From assembly GCA_000499405.2 (NCBI GenBank), contig HG738137.1, forward strand, positions 5,890,001-5,954,000: DNA of 64,000 nt, in the 5' to 3' direction. Each line of letters opens with the position of its first letter. Position 1 is the stretch's first letter. Positions 25,280 through 37,923 of the stretch are shown here, piece by piece. This DNA comes from Onchocerca volvulus. Its lineage: Eukaryota > Nematoda > Chromadorea > Rhabditida > Onchocercidae. Below the pieces are notes generated by a model. That model had not been told where the DNA came from. It saw only the letters and a program-made list of their open reading frames with translations, and ran no database searches. The translations under genes were made by a program, and so were the position numbers.

Positions 25280-28120
25280 CTCTGACAGTAGCAAATATTT
25301 TACACATGCAACACAATCAGAATACCTGAAAAAATGTCGAATTGACATTATCACAATAATAGAATGCATACGTAGCAATACATACAAGTCTTCACACAAA
25401 AAGTAAACAACACATTTGGTGGAAATCGATTTCGATGGGACAGATAAAAAAGAGAAGTTGCTTGATTTGTGCTTTCTAATCCTTGTCTTCCTAAATAAAA
25501 TAAGTAAAAAATGATAATTTCTGCTTTACGAAATACTTCAGTTTAGCAACCAACTATAAAAAGATTTTAACAATTCGCCAACTCTCAGAATCGTCATTAG
25601 AATGCTACGCAACGATAAATTGTCATTCACGTGTATTGTCAATTACATGATCTCTTGACCTTTCCCCTCCCCCTTACTCTCTATTCGCTTCTGGCAATGA
25701 CCTTTCAGTTAAGGCGATCTTTACATTCTAATGAATATGGTGCTTGAGAATGAAAAGAACGATTAGCCATCTTTATAAACGGATAATATTTTTAAACAGG
25801 CAAGGGACAAAACACAGTGCCGTTGAAAGCCTTCTAACAACGATATCTCAAAACTGCCAAACTATGGATAGATTTAATCCTCGTATTGAAACAGATCTTA
25901 TAATAGTCATGTCTGAAATGTCATTATAATGAACTTTTCTTGTAGGAAAAAATTTTCTGCTCGTGTTTGATGGTATATAATTTTCTATCTCAACGTCGAA
26001 TGATTTCTCGGGTCAGAAGCATCACTACTATTTAAAAGAGTAGAATGGATAAAGCGATTCTATAAGCAAAATTGTGTTTACTCAAATTTGTAAACATAAT
26101 TTGCTTAAGTAATCTTACAACTACATCATATCACAGGAAATAGTTTCTGCATTCAGTTCTAACTGCCTTCATTATCCCTCAAAACAAAGCATTTTTCCTG
26201 AACAAGCAAAATGAATTTTAGCAAATAGTGCGCTTCACAAGTTTCTGTAACTCATAAATGGCTAACTTTGGGAAAAATGCAGCCATCATGTTTACCAAGT
26301 CCTTGATTACTCATTCTACTCTAAACAAACTCTAGTCTTTAGTGGAACAGAAATAATAGCATAATCCTGGGATACTGTTTGCGAGAAAAAAAATAGTATC
26401 TCAGAATACTGTTCGGAGAAACATTGCAAAAACAACGTCGAGCAATCGTTAGTCAGCTGAAATAATGATGGCTTCGATGATTAATAATATAAACTGACCA
26501 GCTCACATATTAATCTGGAACACGCAGCAGTATCACCAATCTTCACCTTTCTTTTCACGAAATTCGATGATTAATTGTCGCATTAAAGTAATTTATTCGT
26601 AGAGTAATTAGTTACTGATTTAATAGTATTCCTCAGAGTTTTCAAGTTTTAAATAGGGAACTGATAGTGATGGCAGAAGATATTACAGAATTAAGAGAAA
26701 CCACAGCAACTGCAAGAAGATAAATTCATGCATCGCTAGGCAAATAAAATAGAAAACATTATACTTCTTCAAGCACTCTCCGAATTCTTTTACTTGCAAA
26801 AATGAAGGATGAAAAGCGAAAGGAGCAAGACACGTGTAATCGCAACGTTATCAAAATTATTGTAAAAAATCAGCAAAAACTCTTGATGAAATGGCGATGA
26901 AAATGAGATAATCATGAAATTTTATTTGAAGTAAGATTATTTATATTATTTTTATCATTATATTTATCTGCATTTTCGTTAAAAGTATGTAGGCACCCCT
27001 CTGAATCTTTTCTAAACTTTACATTTATTAAAAAGGAGTTTGTAGAACTTGGAGTTAGTAAGATTACTTTGTAAAACTACTTTTTCTTCAGAAAGTTGCA
27101 GAAATCTTTCCATATACTATTATATCTGCCACAGAATAATTTTTCCTCTCTTATTCGAAATTTTAATGGATTCGGAGAATTTATACTTACAATTTAGTTC
27201 TTAAAATATGAATTTAAATTCAAATTCACACTGAACGTCTTGAGAATATCAGCAGCATTCATATCCAACTACAACTTTTGGCACAAATAAATCAATCGGG
27301 AAGATCGAAAAATTTGTATGATTAACTGGAATAATTTTAAAGTAGATTATGTAAAAGGCATAAGCAGAAATATTCATTACGGTTTAGAAGTTTCTGTGTT
27401 ACCGAAACATCAATTTTGTTTGGTCCTTCTATTTGTGAGCCGTAAATTATCCAGTTCCACACAAAACGTTCTTTTCCAATAGAAGATGAAGGAATTATTT
27501 GAACATCTAATTGTTCATCGTAGAAGCACAGCAGATAGATCGCGTTTTACAGCATATTGTTCTTTCTGTCAGACGCGAATGATGAAGATAAAGAAAACAA
27601 AATGTTGGCACCCAAAATACGTCAGATTAAAGCATTAATTGAAAATGCTTTTGAAGATTCAAATCACATCACTGAAAACAAACCACATGTATATAAGATG
27701 AAGCTGATATCTTCCTACAATCATTTCGGCATATCCCTGCATGATCTTAATGCTCAGAAAGTATTTGGAATTTCATATTTTCTGTACATATGTATCTCTG
27801 AAGTAGTATTCATCATTCACTGAATTTGTTAGAATTTACATGTCGAAACAAAAGCTAGTAATTTCGATGCAGTATGATTTATTAGAAGTATTTATGTCCG
27901 TTTTATTCTCGATGAATAATAAATGCAAAAATGATTTGCAAATAATGGATAACGATGCCAATAAAATATTAATATGAATTACTGCTTGAAATGAGTAGAT
28001 CTCAAGCAAGCAAAATTTCAGAGATTTTTAACTTTTAAGGTTTCTAGATAGCGTAAGTCAAAAACGTTATAGAGAAATTTTATAATATATACAAAAAATA
28101 ATATATAGGGAACATAATTA
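25280..28120. other. Spacer between the numt and the STMP1-like gene
   Basis: No supported gene apart from a doubtful ORF pair at 27.48-27.82 kb. The stretch is AT-rich and without notable repeats. Confidence 0.45.
27485..27823 (+). other. Doubtful overlapping small ORFs
   Basis: An ATG frame from 27485 encodes about 50 residues with YCSFCQTR and KTKCWHPKY, a loose Cys/His spacing that could bind zinc. A second frame from an acceptor near 27574 reads NDEDKENKMLAPKIRQIKAL. Both look less random than their surroundings, but they overlap and neither has a splice partner. I do not assign a function. Confidence 0.2.
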
Positions 28121-28761
28121 TTATGGATAACGCTTCTTCGGTATGAACCAGTCCTCTACGTCTTTAAAGAAATCATCCTCTGCCTTCCGCATTTGATCCC
28201 GGTTACTCGTACTTTCTTCACGAACACCAGTTAGGAAATGATCAGCTTCGTCCAAAAAGCGACTAAACAACTCTTTCGGTGAAGAAACTGCTTGAATCTG
28301 AAGCAAGCTTTGTTTGGATTATTTTTCCCAGATGCATTTTAACAGATTTCTATTATCTGTTTCTTTCATGTACGTTCTTCTAGTTGCAGCAGCATAGAAG
28401 TCCTTTGGTTTTCTACATCTTCACAACTACTTTAACAGGTTATTTCATTTATAATCACAATTAAATTTTGAAATGAATACCTAAACCAGCTCTTTTCTCT
28501 CCTGAATGATAATTTTTCATCTGTTGGTAGTTCAGAATTACTCTTGATAGCACAATTAAAAAGATATTTACCTGACGGTTTTGGTCCAAGTAGATGCCAA
28601 CATAAACTCCGATACCGAATGATGCCTAAAAACTGTTAAATATCATTTTTCATTTTATACATTAATGTCAATGTATAGAAATCACCGAGAGTAAGATAAT
28701 ATCAAAATATTTTCTAGTGTAACTATGGAACAGTTCGAAAACTTACAAGATGTTTCAACAT
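28121..28761 (-). CDS. STMP1/DUF4535-like mitochondrial microprotein
   Basis: Three exons in phase 0: 28761-28747 (MLKHL), 28625-28572 and 28297-28121 (stop), giving 81 residues. The N-terminal segment ASFGIGVYVGIYLDQN is a short Gly-rich membrane helix ending in the Y.DQN pattern of the STMP1/DUF4535 family, where vertebrate STMP1 has GMYLAQNY. STMP1 is a small inner-mitochondrial-membrane protein associated with respiratory-chain complexes. The hydrophilic C-terminal part (SPKELFSRFLDEADHFL, then VEDWFIPKKRYP) has no counterpart in the 47-residue human protein. A 3' acceptor (CATTTTAG) lies about 20 bases upstream of the ATG, consistent with trans-splicing or a 5'UTR intron. The family call is good; the function here is inference. 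Confidence 0.7.
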
Positions 28762-28779
28762 AATTGAAGATGGGACGAA

Positions 28780-30400
28780 ATGATTCTAAAATGAACGTCA
28801 ATCAGAGAGCGGTCTAAAAAATGTGAGATATGAAATATAATGAAATCAAAGAAAAATTTAGTGCATACTGATTGCTCCAATTTAGAGCATATCAACATTC
28901 TGAAAACATTATGACAATTACTACTGAACTTACAACAGAATTAAGATTTCTAACAGCCCTGCAAAAAGATTTCAAAAATGTCAGATTTGTGTTAAGATCT
29001 GTAGACAGTCATTCAAAAAACGTAAGGAAGATTAACCAAAAATTATAATTGATCAACTGAAATCCAGGTCAATTTTTATGTGACTGGGTACGAAAAAAAA
29101 AAAGAAAAACCATATATATATACAAGTAAGCACTGCTCTCAAATAATAATTTTTAATATGCAAAATACAAAAACATCTCCAAGTTCCTAATTACTAATCC
29201 AGAAGTTGAAATAACTAGTCGACATACAACGTCGAAAATAATATGAAAAAATGTCACCAATTTTATTCAAAAATTTCAAAATCAAAAAATATGCCAATAT
29301 ACCAGAACAATGATAGGTAACAAACTATAGAGATAGACATTAGCAACATCGGTTAATACGAATTTACAAATATATTTCTGATACTAGTACATCAATGACA
29401 GGCATGCGTTTAAATCATTTGCATTAATTCATGAATAGGAAAATAATAATACTTGTTTCATCCTCACATTCAACGGAAAATTAAAATTTAAAGACATATT
29501 TGCAAAGCTGAGAGTATTGATTTATAGTAAACAATTATAAAAGAGGAATTTCAACCAATCAGCTGGAAATACATTCTGCATATAAAAGTGAAACTTTCCA
29601 TCCGAAACATTGAAATGTCATGTTTAAACTCTGCAGGCAATGTCAATAAAACTAGCTAGCTCTCTTCTATAATTTTCAAAGAATAAATATTAAATGAAAT
29701 ATTTCTGACGAAGTATCAGAAACCAAGAAATATGAAATTATTATGCAACTCAGCCTAAAAGCTTTTTTGCTTCTATGGTTTATGATTTATTTCGATGAAA
29801 CAAATTTAAAAAAAAAAAAAAAAACTTAAATTTAAAAAAAAAGTCACGTTACTCAATGAATCAATACAGTCTACAAATAAATAATTGAAAATTAACAAAT
29901 TTTTAATAAAACAATAGTACATAAAAGATTTTTTCATATGAAATTTTCAAAACATTCTTCTTCAAATAATACCACAAATACAAATAAAAATTAAGGACAA
30001 ATTCGGAAACATATTCAACCATATTCACCTGAATTTTCAGTAATTACATCTAATTCTGACACACAAATATGTAAACATGTGAGCTGTAAATATAAGAAAA
30101 CTAACCAGTGCAACAAGATCTCAGAAATTTCCCCCTCTATAGTAAAACAGAATGCTTTTCGAAAAGGTGCTTCCACTTGCTATAACACATATCCATCCAT
30201 TTATCGGTGAAAATTATCTCTGAAAAAAAAAATGTCTAAAGTGAATAAAAAATAAGATAATACAAAGAAAATATTGAAATGTAAAATATTAATGTAAATA
30301 TTTCGATAGGACTAACCGTTTGACAATATTCCGGCTTTGTTATTTACCTCACACAGCTTCTCAATTTGTCGAATGACCAGGATTCTGTCGCTGCTTGACG
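28780..30400. other. Spacer without recognisable genes
   Basis: A-rich sequence with short poly-A runs (for example 29808-29824). Nothing else can be supported. Confidence 0.45.
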
Positions 30401-30411
30401 AACTATCTGGA

Positions 30412-31147
30412 TCACATTTCTTTGAGCTGTTCCATTTTAGGGTCTCTTCGTTTACTCTGTATTCGTTCGACTGTTCCAATACTCTTCTTGTACCTGGCCA
30501 AGATTAACAATGCTTTTTTTCCTTCATTAAGTTCAATGTTCCTTGCTCGTCTTCCATTATGTCAATCCAGCCATTTATCGTTGATATTCACGAGCACCTG
30601 GACATGTATTTCAATTCTTTCCATCTTTTCATCAATTAGACTCTTCCGATTTTCATACTGTTCACATTGTTTTTCACTTTTTATATGTTGGTCGATTGAT
30701 TCCCAATCCATTTCTTTCACCTCGCTCAGGAGCTTCATAATTTCCTTTCGAAGGATAGCAAATAGCTTCCAACGAACTACTTTGATCTGTTACTTCATAC
30801 TGTGATGAAACCCGAAATTAGTCCGTTCTTCTTATTTTCGATCAGCTTCAAATGTTAGAATTTGAAAAATTCTAGTATTTTCAATCGTTTAAATTTACGC
30901 CAATATTTTATAGAGGATATAATAATTAATTCGTACAGTACCCTGAATTCTATAGCTCACTATAGAATAAGTAACAGAAATCACTAGCTGAAAAATAATG
31001 CCCACGCTGAATTAATGTATCTTATGTTGAAGATATCATGAAATCATGATTTTACCTCAGTTTTTGATGAATTATTGCAATTTCGCTTGATTTTCTCTTT
31101 TTCTATCAATACCGTTCTTCTTTTTGCTTCTTTGTGGCAAAATATAC
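30412..31147 (-). CDS. Unidentified charged/coiled-coil protein, C-terminal exons
   Basis: Exon 31147-31056 (reading IFCHKEAKRRTVLIEKEK) ends at GAG then GTAAAA. It joins in phase to an exon starting at 30786 that reads IKVVRWKLFAILRKEIMKLL and then a Glu/Lys-rich helix. The frame meets a TGA at 30564-30562, but splicing from CAG/GTGCTC (near 30604) to an acceptor just before AAGAGTATTGG (near 30510) keeps the frame and removes it. The frame then ends at 30412 after RRDPKMEQLKEM. The overall composition is strongly basic and acidic, with no transmembrane segment. I do not recognise the family. These exons may belong to the same gene as those at 31.4-32.4 kb; a phase-compatible join exists (donor near 31475) but the donor is weak. 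Confidence 0.45.
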
Positions 31148-31378
31148 CTAAAGAAGTATGATTATGTTGAAACTATGATTAAATCTAAAAACTGATAAAA
31201 GAAACTAAATCCAATCAAATGATAACATAATATTTAATACACAAAATAATTACATATCACTTTTGAATTAATATATTCTGCTAAAAAAACACTGAGTAAC
31301 ATCCGTATTTGGTTACTGCAACTTATATGAACATCTCTTCACCAATTCCGAGAATATCACTTCCTGCTTTCATGCGGG

Positions 31379-32427
31379 TTATGAAGCGAATTCTTGGAAT
31401 AGAACTTGCAAAACTTGAATATTTTGTAAATGATATGAAGTGTCAATGGTTTCTAAATTTTCAACAGTTATACTGACAAATGAAATGCCATAAGGCAACA
31501 TAGGTTGAACGGCTGTGTACAAACTATCTAGAAGGAAATTTTAAAAAAATTAAGAAATATATCTAGAATAGCCTTCATTATTAAGTAATAGAAATAAAAG
31601 ACTGTCTCTGTCAACGAATTCTATCGTTTTAGGAAGAACTAAAACTGTAAGCAACAAATATGAATAATAATAATGCAAATATGAAAGTTCGAGTCCGAAT
31701 AATTACTATATTTTTTTAGTTTCTTCTTTAATATAATTAAAGCTAAAAAACCAATAACTGACCTTCACAACATTCCAGTTGTTTTGTGGTGACTATAATC
31801 ATATCGTTTTCGTGGAACATTCTTACAACAATTACATTGTTCATTAAACGACTCTCCACTAGGTCCATGAATGAAAATCATGACACCAAAGTCTAAAATA
31901 TACCAGCTATATGTAATTCTACATATAAGAAAGCTGAGAAATTGAATAAATAATTAAAAATGAAACAACTCTCATGTGTTCCAACATTCATTTGAAACAT
32001 ATTATCAAAATGAATTACCAGAAAATTTTGTTCTAATTCACATGATTTGTATACAAGAACTGAGATTAATGCAATAAATTCGTTACCACTATCCATCGAC
32101 TTAATCTGACATTCTTTTTCCAGCTGCAATATCACTGCATTGGATGAAGTACCTGAAAACGAATGCACACTATTTTTTAAATAATTAATTGACTAAAGAT
32201 GACGAGTAAAGGAAACATTGTTACGAAAACATTTCCGTAATGATCGTGCAAATGAAATTTACTGAGATGCAACGAGATGAAAAAAAAAAACTTGAAAAGC
32301 GATTCGCTTAATAAATAGCAGAAATACCTGCTTTCCCTTTTCATTTCGTTCTTCCAGTTTTGCCACTGTCAAGGTTACCTGCTTCGAAATGAGGTTCGGA
32401 ATCGGTCCATGATACAATGAATTTCAT
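31379..32427 (-). CDS. Unidentified multi-exon gene
   Basis: Exon 32427-32379 encodes MKFIVSWTDSEPHFEA and joins in phase to 32152 onward (GTSSNAVILQLEKECQIKS, then MDSGNEFIALIS). A later pair also joins in phase: 31868-31763 (MDLVESRLMNNVIVVRMFHE, then TTKQLECCE) and 31527-31379 (DSLYTAVQPMLPYGISF, to a stop). How the first pair connects to the second is unclear, because the 31.77-31.90 kb exon is open in two frames, the other reading FGVMIFIHGPSGESF. Either this is one gene with an exon boundary I have misplaced, or two. The start at 32427 is preceded by a less AT-rich leader. No family is recognised. Confidence 0.45.
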
Positions 32428-32429
32428 CT

Positions 32430-33889
32430 TTGCTGTCTGCCTAAAAGCACTCCCTCCTTTGTTATCTTGAAAATCCTGTAAACGGTCGAATCCCACCATC
32501 AATACCACGAAGTACTCCGTGCGGAAGCAGGACGAATATTAAAGCAAGTTCAGACAGAGTACCACGCTGTGCAATGAAGAGAGACAGTAGGTGGGATCAG
32601 TAATATCACTGATAACAAAAGATATCTTTCCATGGCTTTATTTCTTTCATGCAGTATTCATATTAAACTATAGCTCTACTTAAATAGAGTTAAAAATTAA
32701 AACTCTCCATTCTCCATACATACACACATTAGGGAGGCGGTTTTATTTTTGACTGATAAGGATCGTTTGTTTGGTCAGACTATGTATATATATATATATA
32801 TATATATACATATACATTTTGATCTATCTTTTATTCTGTGTCACTGCCTCACCTGTGCCAAACAGACACGTGACTATCACGTAAATTACTTGTTACGTGA
32901 AATAAAATAAGTATGTGCAGCGTCATAATTTATGAGTCGTATGATATCTCAGAATGTTTAATTGGATTGATATCATTCCGAAGAAGATACGGAACACAAA
33001 TGTCTCAGTAAACATTGGAAACAATAAATCACATATCGAAGAAATCACAACTACACTTAAAGTTTTGCTTGCTCTAATTTCGATCCATCAAGATTTCGGT
33101 CTGTAATATGGAGAATAACAAACTTCAAAAGTTTTTGTTACAAATTTTGTCATTATGCTCAGACTATAGAGATTATAGGTTTGAAATTTGCGGGAAAAAT
33201 TACAAACTTTTTAATATTAAATCTTAAATTTGGAAAACTTTTACTAATATTGCTCACATGTTTTTTTCAGTTCTGTTTAATTAAATTCTAGAAAAGGAAA
33301 TTGGAAGTCGGACAATCTACTGCATCAGATTTTATCTTTTCCGAAAGTTTCAATTATCCCATCTCACTGGCACTCTTTTCCCTAATTTATTTCAGATGGT
33401 AATTCAAGAATAATTCGGAGCTGATATTATTAAATGCCTTGAGTCTTTTAACTAAATCATCACTTCAAAAAACAAAATTTCAAAATATGAAGTCATTTTT
33501 TAAAAAATGTTTCAGCATTTTGTGTGTATCTCCCTTAAACTTCATCCATTGATGACGGATTTAATATTTGCCAGAAATTTATTAAACTCTTAATGAACAA
33601 TTTCTTTTATTTACTATTGAAATTTGCTGCAGAAGTCAGTTCAAATCAAATTGTTGAAGGCGATGATTAGTATCTACTGAACGCATTCACATGAAATCTG
33701 AATATCCAATCATGAAAAATAAATTATTCGCATAACATCGTCACTGGATAGATCAAATATTTTTAATGACTTTTTTTATATTTGAAAACATTCGAACTAA
33801 AAAAAAAAAACTTAATTGAGGCAGAATGCTGTCTAAGCTAAATGGAGGTGCATCTTTAAACAGAAATGTAAAATCCCTAAATGTGTCGT

Positions 33890-33930
<41 letters not shown>

Positions 33931-35007
33931 TGTATTGATCGAAATAGAATGTTCAATTTAAATTAGGATTATAAATATGTTTCTCAGATTGTTTGAATTT
34001 TTGTTTTAAATGAGAATGAGATTGATTTATGAAGTGGATAACAATATCTTTAAATAATAGTTCCATTTCGACAGCTTTTATTACTTTAAATAGAAAATCA
34101 AGGATTAAAGAGTCTACGGCAAAGTAGGACCACTGTTTTGAATTCAGTGCATCAGCAGCAATAATTCAGAGGCGAAATGCACTGATGGATTATTCTGGAG
34201 AATGAAACATCCGTTCCATAATCGATAGCTGTATTGTAAGGGTGAAGAAGCTATGAAAAGCAATTCTCAATGAAAGATTTGACTATTAAAGCAATACTGG
34301 AAAGCAGTGAGGGCATTGATGTTTATAAGCATTTGGAAAGCTTCTTTCTTTGTGTGAATATTAAAGATATCTCAATCTTAACAAATTATTCATTTGAGAA
34401 AAATGATTAGAAAGATCTATTTTGATTTTAACTTATTTATGTGTGTGAAATATTCATCATTTTTATTTAAAATATGTAAAAATTGGATGTGAAAAAAAAA
34501 TATGTAAAAAAAAAATTTAAAAAAAAAAATTAGAAAATATGTAAAAATTTATGTGGTATAAATCAGGGCAGTGAATATATGTTTGCATCAATGAAATTTA
34601 TCAATTGTAAAGAGAGAATAAATCTCCTATTGTAAACTACAGACTCAGATGTAGCTCACAAGACTTCATTCTTGACAGTAAGTAAGTTTCTGGAGTTTGT
34701 GTTAGCTAGACTTTGTGCATGAGATGTAGTAAGCATGATTAATTCACTTTACTGAACTTTTGGCATCAACACTCAGCAGTAGCGATCATTAAAAGTTATT
34801 ATTATTACCAAAATCTCACAACAATGGAAAACAGATTGCCCATAAAGACATCACTTTTCTCTATGGATAAAATTAAATTGCAAAAATTATTCAAAAATAT
34901 AAAAGTGCAATAAAGACATATTCTATTTCTTCACTTTCGGTCGTCAATCGACATTCTTAATTTATTATTGCATATTCAAAGTATTCTAAAATAGAAGTGA
35001 AGGAGAT
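32430..35007. other. Spacer with microsatellites
   Basis: The 32.43-32.60 kb end is less AT-rich and is probably the 5' leader or promoter of the minus-strand gene to its left. A (TA)n tract lies at about 32783-32812 and a run of 35 A at 33894-33928. No supported gene. Confidence 0.5.
33894..33928. repeat. Poly-A tract (35 A)
   Basis: An uninterrupted run of A; ORFs with poly-Phe on the other strand are artefacts. Confidence 0.9.
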
Positions 35008-36778
35008 TCATTCTTTACTTTGCTCATTTGGATTCGGTTTTACTTTAATTTTGCCCATCAAATCATCGAAAGCCGAATCTAAAACATCATCTGCCTCATC
35101 TTTCACCTCTATGACATCTTTTACTTCAGGCACATAAAACTGTAGCATGTTTTTGATACCGGACTGAAGTGTCACCGATGAACTTGGGCATCCCGTACAC
35201 GATCCCTAAAAAGTATTACTGTTAACACAAACTATTGGAGAACTAAATCATTTGATTGTAATTTAAAAAAAGAGCATAGTATATCTAATATTAAAGACAA
35301 AATCAATATGCAAAAATTGAGAATATAAGCATTACGAGGACGGCAAATAGCAAAGCCATACAAGAAAATTCTTCACAAAAATTCCAAGTTTTTTGTAGCT
35401 CCAACTTCTAGTATATCTCGTTACCTGCATTTTAAGATGCACTACACCATCATGGAAACCTTTATATATCACATCACCGCCATCTTCTTGTACCATTGGT
35501 TTTATACGACATTCCAACAATTCCTTGATCATTGCCACCGTATCGCTATCCTCCGGATGTATTTCTTAAATATCGAGAACATGATTTGAGTAAACATATG
35601 AACTGGAAAGTTTAAACACAATACATCCGAAATGAACGCTTTCTTTTTTCTCTAATACAAAAACACTAATTAAGAATCCGAAAAACTCACCAGTATCCTC
35701 AGGACTTTTTGGCATGTCACCTTCATTTACGATTGGTTTCTCGGATTGCAGATAATCCATAAGTACTGCGAAAATTTCAGGTTTTAAAAGTGCCCAGTCA
35801 TCGATTTCAGTTTCTTTTGTAATCGTAACATAGTTCTCACCAAAAAAAATGCTTTTCACACCATTAATCCGGAACAACTGTCTATAAAAAAAAATTAATA
35901 TTCGAAAGTAACTTCATTTTTATCTTTATTAGATTATTGTCAGTTTACATACGCACAAATTTCGACTGACTGACAAAATTTTCGGATTTTGTTTTCGTTG
36001 ATTCACGAGTTAAAAGAATGGCGTCCAAACAAATGGCAGAATAGTAAACAATAATAAGCATTATGATCTGTACAAAATTTCACATGAAAATAGATAACAT
36101 TAACGCTTACATGGCCAATGGACTTCTCTTTGCAGACAAGAAGTTGGTGAAATTAAGCGTTCCTTTACCTTTCCCCATAACTGTTTTACCAGGAATAAAC
36201 TTTAGAGTTGCTGGATTAGGAGTCTCTTGCACCTGGATAAACATATTTCGAGCTGCAATTTCTTCTTTTTTTTTTGTTTATTGACTGAGAAGAGGAGAAA
36301 ATAAACAGTAAATTCTTGCAAATAATTAGAAAATTGATTTGGCCTATTTATGGATTTCGATTTTGTGTACGGTAACTCTGCTATGTACTCTTTTCATTAT
36401 GATTATCGAAAAAAAGTTTTCAGTGCTCGGGAAGAAACCATGTCATATGCAAATGAGAAATTGGAAATGAGATTTAAAACAATTCGAAATATATCGGTCA
36501 GCATTCTCGCCGCTTAACAGCTTGTTTTTCGATTTCGTTTTTAACAAATTGTTAAATAAGTTTCAATTATTGAACAGTTTCATTTCATTCAAACAATAAT
36601 AGGATCATGCAGCTCTTAATCTCAGTTTACCTACGTTCCCAATTAATACAAGAATCTTCATTTCTGTTTATTGAAATTCACCTGGACGAATTAACGATGT
36701 GGATGGTGTAACACTCAATAAATATTGACTTTTTCTAACAATTTGAAATAACCGCTGATTCCACATTTCATAAAACAT
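35008..36778 (-). CDS. NFU1: NFU1 iron-sulfur cluster scaffold, mitochondrial
   Basis: Five exons, all in phase: 36778 (or 36766)-36682, 36252-36111, 35881-35691, 35564-35425 and 35205-35008. The product is 251-255 residues, matching the usual length of about 254. The first exon encodes a basic, amphipathic leader ([18 protein letters not shown]) typical of mitochondrial import. The Nfu N-terminal domain starts at [19 protein letters not shown] (near residue 32). The NifU-like domain contains [17 protein letters not shown] and the cluster-binding C-x-x-C in GSCTGCPSS (Cys189 and Cys192 counting from the 36766 Met). NFU1 transfers 4Fe-4S clusters to lipoic acid synthase and respiratory proteins in the matrix. 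Both Mets at 36778 and 36766 are possible starts; the leader works with either. Confidence 0.95.
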
Positions 36779-37923
36779 TTCGTTCGAGCTTTTCAACAAC
36801 TAAGACACCGTTATCAATCCAACATTAACATAGATTCTGAAAATACACTTCATCATCGATTTCTTTTTAACTTGTTTTTGCTTTATTACACCACCTTTCG
36901 CCTTTTTTAACTCCAAAAGCGAATAATCTATAGTCAAGAATCCAGTAATAAGAGATAGCGAATTCCCAAAATAACGGTATTTCATGTGTTGGTAAGATAG
37001 ACCTGAACTGCATCAACAAGATCCAGGTTCACTTGAGACAAAATGAGAATTCGCAGCACATCGTTCATAGACTGATTAAGAATCTGAATTACTCAGTCGG
37101 TAATTTTTGGTATTGCAGCATAATTTTAAAACAAAGATTACCACTTTATGAACAAAAAAGAAAAGAAATCACCACGTGGTCGAGAACTACCACTTTTTGT
37201 TCCGTAAGATTTGAAGTTTCTGGATTTTTAATTATCATCCAGCTATTTTTCTTTTACTGATTTATGATGTCTATCTCTTGCATTGTTATATAATTATAGG
37301 CAAAAACTTATAATATAAATTTTCCAGAAAATGATTCTTTTCTCCTGTACTTGAAATTAAACCACACAATGAATAAGAAAGAAAGCTTGTAAAATGAAGC
37401 AAATTAAACTTTTTTTTTTCAGAAGAAAAAAATTTCTTTTGATTTGAGAATTACAAATAAAAGAGAAGGATACCGAAAGATTACAACAAAAGCTATTTAA
37501 TTTCCAACAATAAATTATAGTTGGAGATAAAATTTTTTAAGTGGCATTAAGCATAACATCTTAAGGATATAAAACAAACTTCATCAGCATGTCAATATGA
37601 AAGAACAACACAGCAAGTAGCTGCCATAGATTCTGATCAATAACAGATTATGGATTACTAAGTTGGGAGGGAAAATAAAACAAGTGCAGGTGAAAGAAAG
37701 AAGGGTTAAAAGAAACACACATCCATATTTCAAATAGAAATTTGAAATCTCACGAAAAATCTAGAAATTAATTTTAAGCTTCGACCTCAATTTTGGATCG
37801 TTCTGAAGGGAAAATAATACAAATTATCTTTTACTACTTTTAAAATCAAAGGTTGAAGACAATCAGAGATAATTAGAGGTAGATGGCAGCGACTGAACGA
37901 CATGAAAAAGTCAGCAATTTCAT
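36779..37923. other. Spacer between NFU1 and FKBP12
   Basis: About 1.1 kb separates two genes on the same strand, too far for a typical nematode operon gap. A 61-codon minus-strand ORF (36985-36800) just upstream of NFU1 has no recognisable motif. Confidence 0.45.

Noticed and set aside
30562..30564. In-frame TGA considered as a selenocysteine codon
   Set aside because: A phase-preserving short intron removes it, and no selenoprotein family or SECIS-like structure was recognised.
30395..30805. 136-codon plus-strand ORF, one of the longest in the window
   Set aside because: It is Ser/Leu/Phe-rich and antisense to a spliced minus-strand coding region; it has no motif of its own.
31680..31705. 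GTTCGAGTCC resembling a tRNA T-loop
   Set aside because: No matching T-stem partner, anticodon arm or acceptor stem lies upstream.
36063..36284. Plus-strand 73-codon ORF
   Set aside because: It is antisense to the second NFU1 exon.
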